This document shows, in pieces, positions 60,140 to 64,000 of a DNA stretch of 64,000 bases. The stretch is from NCBI RefSeq assembly GCF_002754195.1, contig NZ_PEEU01000001.1, positions 3,844,001 to 3,908,000 on the forward strand, written 5' to 3'. The notes under the pieces were generated by a model. It was not told the origin of the DNA. It did no database searches and worked only from the letters and a program-made list of their open reading frames with translations. Position numbers and translations under genes: made by a program. Numbering within the stretch: position 1 is the first letter of the stretch; each line of letters begins with the position of its first letter. The stretch comes from Flavobacterium sp. 9 (lineage in GTDB: Bacteria > Bacteroidota > Bacteroidia > Flavobacteriales > Flavobacteriaceae).

Positions 60140-61942
60140 ATGTCAGCAGAAGCGCACGGTCACGATCACGGACACGATCACGAGCACGAACATCATCATA
60201 AAGACACGTTCATTACTAAATATATATTTAGTATTGATCACAAAATGATTGCTAAGCAATACTTAATTACCGGTATTATCATGGGAATTATTGGTATTGC
60301 AATGTCTTTGCTTTTCAGAATGCAATTAGCATGGCCAGAAGAGTCTTTCAAAATCTTTAATGTTTTATTAGGAGATAAATTTGCACCAGATGGTGTAATG
60401 GCTAATGATATTTATTTGGCCTTAGTTACAATTCACGGTACCATCATGGTATTCTTTGTACTGACGGCTGGTTTAAGTGGTACTTTTAGTAACTTACTTA
60501 TTCCACTTCAAATTGGAGCAAGAGATATGGCTTCTGGATTCATGAACATGATTTCATACTGGTTGTTTTTCTTGTCTGCTGTGATTATGTTGTCTTCTTT
60601 GTTTGTTGAAGCTGGACCAGCTTCTGCAGGTTGGACAATTTATCCTCCATTAAGTGCTTTACCACAAGCGATTCCAGGTTCTGGAACTGGTATGACTTTA
60701 TGGTTAGTTTCAATGGCAATCTTTATCGCATCTTCTTTAATGGGATCTTTAAATTACATTGTTACAGTTATCAACTTAAGAACTAAAGGAATGTCTATGA
60801 CTAGACTTCCACTTACAATCTGGACATTCTTCGTAACAGCTATTATTGGTGTTATTTCATTCCCAGTATTGTTATCTGCAGCATTATTATTGATTTTTGA
60901 TAGAAGTTTTGGTACTTCATTCTTCTTATCTGATATTTATATCGCTGGAGAAGTTTTACATTACCAAGGTGGTTCTCCAGTATTGTTCGAACACTTATTC
61001 TGGTTCTTAGGACACCCTGAGGTTTATATCGTAATCTTACCTGCAATGGGTCTTGTTTCTGAAATTATGGCTACGAACTCTCGTAAACCAATCTTTGGAT
61101 ACAGAGCGATGATTATGTCAGTTCTTGCAATTGCATTTTTATCTACAATTGTTTGGGGTCACCACATGTTTATTTCAGGTATGAATCCTTTCTTAGGATC
61201 TGTATTTACCTTTACAACTTTATTGATTGCGATTCCATCTGCTGTAAAAGCTTTTAACTGGATTACAACATTATGGAAAGGTAACTTGCAATTTAACCCT
61301 GCAATGTTATTCTCTATCGGAATGGTTTCTACTTTCATCACTGGAGGTTTAACTGGAATCATCTTAGGAGATAGTACTTTAGATATTAACGTTCATGATA
61401 CTTACTTTGTAATTGCTCACTTTCACTTAGTAATGGGTATTTCTGCACTTTACGGAATGTTTGCTGGTATTTACCACTGGTTCCCTAAAATGTACGGAAG
61501 AATGTTGAACAAAAACTTAGGTTATATTCACTTTTGGGTAACAGCAGTTTGTGCTTACGGAGTTTTCTTCCCAATGCACTTTATTGGATTAGCTGGTTTA
61601 CCAAGACGTTATTATACAAACACAAACTTCCCATTATTTGATGATTTACAAAATGTGAATGTTTTAATTACAACATTTGCTCTTGTAGGAGGAGCTTTCC
61701 AATTAGTATTTTTGTACAACTTCTTTAGTAGTATTTTCTACGGTAAGAAAGCAGTTCAGAATCCATGGAAATCTACAACATTAGAATGGACTACTCCAGT
61801 AGAACATATTCACGGTAACTGGCCAGGTGAAATTCCTCACGTATACCGTTGGCCGTATGACTATAGTAACCCAAATCACGATGTAGATTTTGTACCGCAA
61901 AATGTACCAATGAAAGAAGGTGAAGAAGTTTTACACCACTAA
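60140..61942 (+). CDS. coxA: Cytochrome c oxidase subunit I
   Basis: A 600-residue protein with 12 or more helices. FWFLGHPEVYIVILPAMG has the CuB His and the cross-linked Tyr, WGHHMF the two CuB His, and VIAHFHLVMG the haem-ligating pair. The haem a ligand is in VTIHGTIMVFFV. The N-terminus has nine His within residues 6-20. It reduces oxygen to water. It closes the act-cox operon. Subunit III is not in the window. Confidence 0.97.
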   Translation: MSAEAHGHDHGHDHEHEHHHKDTFITKYIFSIDHKMIAKQYLITGIIMGIIGIAMSLLFRMQLAWPEESFKIFNVLLGDKFAPDGVMANDIYLALVTIHGTIMVFFVLTAGLSGTFSNLLIPLQIGARDMASGFMNMISYWLFFLSAVIMLSSLFVEAGPASAGWTIYPPLSALPQAIPGSGTGMTLWLVSMAIFIASSLMGSLNYIVTVINLRTKGMSMTRLPLTIWTFFVTAIIGVISFPVLLSAALLLIFDRSFGTSFFLSDIYIAGEVLHYQGGSPVLFEHLFWFLGHPEVYIVILPAMGLVSEIMATNSRKPIFGYRAMIMSVLAIAFLSTIVWGHHMFISGMNPFLGSVFTFTTLLIAIPSAVKAFNWITTLWKGNLQFNPAMLFSIGMVSTFITGGLTGIILGDSTLDINVHDTYFVIAHFHLVMGISALYGMFAGIYHWFPKMYGRMLNKNLGYIHFWVTAVCAYGVFFPMHFIGLAGLPRRYYTNTNFPLFDDLQNVNVLITTFALVGGAFQLVFLYNFFSSIFYGKKAVQNPWKSTTLEWTTPVEHIHGNWPGEIPHVYRWPYDYSNPNHDVDFVPQNVPMKEGEEVLHH

Positions 61943-61950
61943 AAATATTT

Positions 61951-61982
61951 AAAAAAGACCATCTGAAAAGATGGTCTTTTTT
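61951..61982 (+). terminator. Terminator of the act-cox operon
   Basis: AAAAAAGACCATCT and AGATGGTCTTTTTT pair around GAAA, nine nt after the coxA stop. Confidence 0.9.
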
Positions 61983-62064
61983 GTTTTAACTAAAGTTGGA
62001 ATTTGACCTGAAGTTTCAGTGTTTTATTTGAGATTTATCTGTTTTACAAACTGATTACTTTGTC

Positions 62065-62072
62065 TATCTTTG
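62065..62072 (+). promoter_or_regulatory. -7 box just before ruvB
   Basis: TATCTTTG ends only 4 nt before the ruvB ATG at 62077. If used, the transcript would be leaderless or nearly so. An alternative degenerate box, TTACTTTG at 62055-62062, has TTTG 24 nt upstream. Confidence 0.45.
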
Positions 62073-62076
62073 TAAA

Positions 62077-63099
62077 ATGAATGAGAACCTAGATCCCACT
62101 ACAAATGGGTATAACCCAGAAGAATTAGATCTTGAAAAAAGATTACGTCCGCTGTCCTTTGATGATTTTGCCGGACAAGATCAAGTTTTAGAGAATTTGA
62201 AAGTTTTTGTTGCTGCTGCCAATCAACGTGGTGAAGCGCTTGATCATACACTTTTTCACGGACCTCCCGGATTAGGAAAAACTACTTTGGCAAATATCCT
62301 TGCTAATGAGCTTGAAGTTGGAATCAAAATTACATCTGGTCCTGTCTTGGACAAACCTGGAGACTTGGCTGGTTTATTGACTAACCTTGATGAAAGAGAT
62401 GTTTTATTTATTGATGAAATTCATCGTTTAAGCCCAATTGTTGAAGAGTATTTGTATTCGGCAATGGAAGATTTTAAGATTGATATTATGATCGAGTCTG
62501 GTCCAAATGCCAGAACTGTGCAGATCAATCTAAATCCTTTTACTTTAATTGGAGCTACAACTCGTTCAGGATTATTAACGGCACCTATGCGTGCACGTTT
62601 TGGAATTTCATCACGATTACAATATTATACTACAGAACTTTTGACTACTATTGTCGAAAGAAGTTCTTCTATTCTTAAAATGCCAATATCATTAGATGCT
62701 GCTATAGAAATAGCCGGTAGAAGTCGCGGTACACCTCGTATAGCAAATGCATTATTGCGTAGAGTTCGAGATTTTGCACAGATTAAAGGTAACGGAACTA
62801 TTGATCTTGAAATTGCACGTTATGCTTTAAAAGCACTTAATGTCGATGCACATGGATTGGACGAAATGGATAATAAAATTTTACTGACAATTATTAATAA
62901 ATTCAAAGGTGGGCCAGTTGGTCTTTCAACTTTGGCAACTGCCGTTTCTGAAAGTAGTGAAACCATTGAAGAAGTATATGAACCATTCTTGATTCAGGAA
63001 GGTTTTATTATGCGTACTCCGCGTGGTCGAGAAGTTACGGACAAAGCTTATAAACATTTAGGAAAAATAAACACCAACATTCAAGGTGGATTGTTTTAA
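62077..63099 (+). CDS. ruvB: Holliday junction branch migration helicase RuvB
   Basis: A 340-residue AAA+ motor. Walker [10 protein letters not shown], Walker [10 protein letters not shown], sensor [18 protein letters not shown] and the arginine region [18 protein letters not shown] are all complete. The C-terminal winged helix ends [13 protein letters not shown]. It forms hexameric rings that drive junction migration with RuvA. RuvA and RuvC are not adjacent. The esterase-like gene starts 9 nt after its stop. Confidence 0.98.
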   Translation: MNENLDPTTNGYNPEELDLEKRLRPLSFDDFAGQDQVLENLKVFVAAANQRGEALDHTLFHGPPGLGKTTLANILANELEVGIKITSGPVLDKPGDLAGLLTNLDERDVLFIDEIHRLSPIVEEYLYSAMEDFKIDIMIESGPNARTVQINLNPFTLIGATTRSGLLTAPMRARFGISSRLQYYTTELLTTIVERSSSILKMPISLDAAIEIAGRSRGTPRIANALLRRVRDFAQIKGNGTIDLEIARYALKALNVDAHGLDEMDNKILLTIINKFKGGPVGLSTLATAVSESSETIEEVYEPFLIQEGFIMRTPRGREVTDKAYKHLGKINTNIQGGLF

Positions 63100-63108
63100 A
63101 AATAAATT

Positions 63109-63924
63109 ATGAAGCACTTCCTTTTATTCTTGTTGTTTGCTTTTTGTAGTTCTTTTGGGCAAAGTAAGTCTTTTTCGCATCTTGCTTATGGGAAATCATC
63201 TCAACAAGCTTTAGATCTGTATATTCCTAACGGAGATTTAAAAGAAATACCTGTTGTTATATTGCTGCATGGTGGCGCATGGTCAATGGGCGGACTTCAA
63301 TATAACAGTAAACATGCTCAGGACATTTGTAATAAAGGATTTGTTGTCGCTAATGTCGATTATCGTTATGTAACGGAAGAAATTTCGGCAAAGGATTTAT
63401 TAGCAGATATTCAAGCAGCTGTTACGTATGTTTCAGATGTTTCCGGTAAATATGGATATGCTAAAAAAGGATATCATATTGTAGGGATTAGCGCTGGTGC
63501 TCATTTGGCTTTATTATATGGATATACCAAAAAGAACATGAAGTCGATAACCGCACTTTGTGCTCCTTCAAGATTAGATTCTGTTGAAGTATTAGAATTT
63601 CTTAAGAAGAATGTTCTTTTGGATGTTATCGAAAAATTAGCTGGAGCAAAATTTAATACAACGGGGACTAATCCTGCATTTATTGCAATAAGTCCTTTCA
63701 GAAATATTTCGAACACACCGACATTACTGATACATGGTGATGCTGATCCTTTGGTTAATGTCAGTCAATCTCAAAATCTTTATGCTGAATTAAAAAGCAA
63801 AGGTGTTGAGACAAAATTACTAATTAGAGAAGGAAAAGGACATGATGTTGGTATGAATTCACCTGATACTGAAGCTCAGAATATAAAAGATATTACCGAT
63901 TGGATTATCATGCATAATAAGTAA
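63109..63924 (+). CDS. Secreted alpha/beta-hydrolase, acetyl/feruloyl-esterase-like
   Basis: A 271-residue protein with signal peptide MKHFLLFLLFAFCSSFG ending near residue 18. The oxyanion motif HGGAWSMGG (about 55-63), nucleophile elbow GISAGAH with the catalytic Ser, Asp in HGDADPLVN and His in GKGHDVGM complete the triad. The family includes carbohydrate esterases and lipases of the BD-FAE type. It lies 9 nt after ruvB, so they are probably cotranscribed, although functionally unrelated. The substrate is unknown. Confidence 0.88.
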   Translation: MKHFLLFLLFAFCSSFGQSKSFSHLAYGKSSQQALDLYIPNGDLKEIPVVILLHGGAWSMGGLQYNSKHAQDICNKGFVVANVDYRYVTEEISAKDLLADIQAAVTYVSDVSGKYGYAKKGYHIVGISAGAHLALLYGYTKKNMKSITALCAPSRLDSVEVLEFLKKNVLLDVIEKLAGAKFNTTGTNPAFIAISPFRNISNTPTLLIHGDADPLVNVSQSQNLYAELKSKGVETKLLIREGKGHDVGMNSPDTEAQNIKDITDWIIMHNK

Positions 63925-64000
63925 ATTTGATAAGTAAGAAAAAATAAACACCAAGATTCAGTGTAAGGTGTTTTAATTCTATTTAAAATGTCTGAGAACA
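63925..64000. other. Right-end sequence without recognised feature
   Basis: This AT-rich tail has no open frame of note. A partial inverted match, AACACC (63948-63953) with GGTGTT (63967-63972), is probably the start of a terminator for the esterase gene. Confidence 0.4.

Overview
The window looks like a chromosomal segment of a Flavobacterium-like member of the Bacteroidota. It is AT-rich. Genes rarely have Shine-Dalgarno sequences, and several are preceded by the Bacteroidota promoter pattern TTG/TTTG, then 17-23 nt, then TAnnTTTG. The protein families are typical of the group: alternative complex III with cytochrome oxidase, DUF2723, DUF3127, tyrosine-type ThiH, and the rplM-rpsI-rpsB-tsf order. 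No phage, insertion sequence, CRISPR array or rRNA was found. The window is mostly core genome plus short dispersed palindromic repeats.

Layout. (1) 1-9 kb: a TPP-riboswitch-controlled TonB receptor, a Rieske-fold lipoprotein lacking the His ligands, greA and a HIT protein, a histidine kinase, a flavin reductase with a DUF3127 protein, then aat and a MOSC protein. (2) 8.5-15.9 kb: a minus-strand thiamine operon, TPP riboswitch-thiS-thiC-tenI-thiD-thiE-thiG-thiH-thiF, interrupted by repeat elements. (3) 16-26.6 kb: tag and a queuosine-precursor transporter, an M3 peptidase, the ribosomal operon rplM-rpsI-rpsB-tsf, two exported ferritin-like proteins, a LacI regulator and an unknown secreted protein. 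(4) 26.6-35.4 kb: polA, then a two-component system flanked by three small secreted Lys/Ala-rich proteins, then a membrane phosphoesterase, a Cys-less thioredoxin fold and a polysaccharide deacetylase. (5) 35.4-43 kb: a very large DUF2723 membrane protein, two tandem tRNA-Gln units, an AraC regulator with an aldehyde dehydrogenase, and a universal stress protein. (6) 43-50 kb: rimP-nusA-infB with a terminator-like leader, an AraC/MFS divergent pair and a SPOR protein. (7) 50.4-62 kb: one operon for alternative complex III (actA-F) plus cytochrome oxidase subunits II and I. (8) 62-64 kb: ruvB and a secreted esterase-like protein.

How the genes work together. Both thiamine loci carry the same riboswitch, so de novo synthesis and a putative outer-membrane uptake receptor should respond together to TPP. 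The act-cox operon encodes a quinol:cytochrome c reductase and much of its partner oxidase. The most novel-looking unit is at 29.85-33.0 kb. Two separate promoters carry the same layout, TCTTCAT-N4-TCTTCAT-N10-TAnnTTTG. Each drives genes for tiny exported basic proteins, and an OmpR-type regulator and its kinase lie between them. In design this resembles the enterobacterial acid-shock protein Asr and its two-component control; the comparison is an inference.
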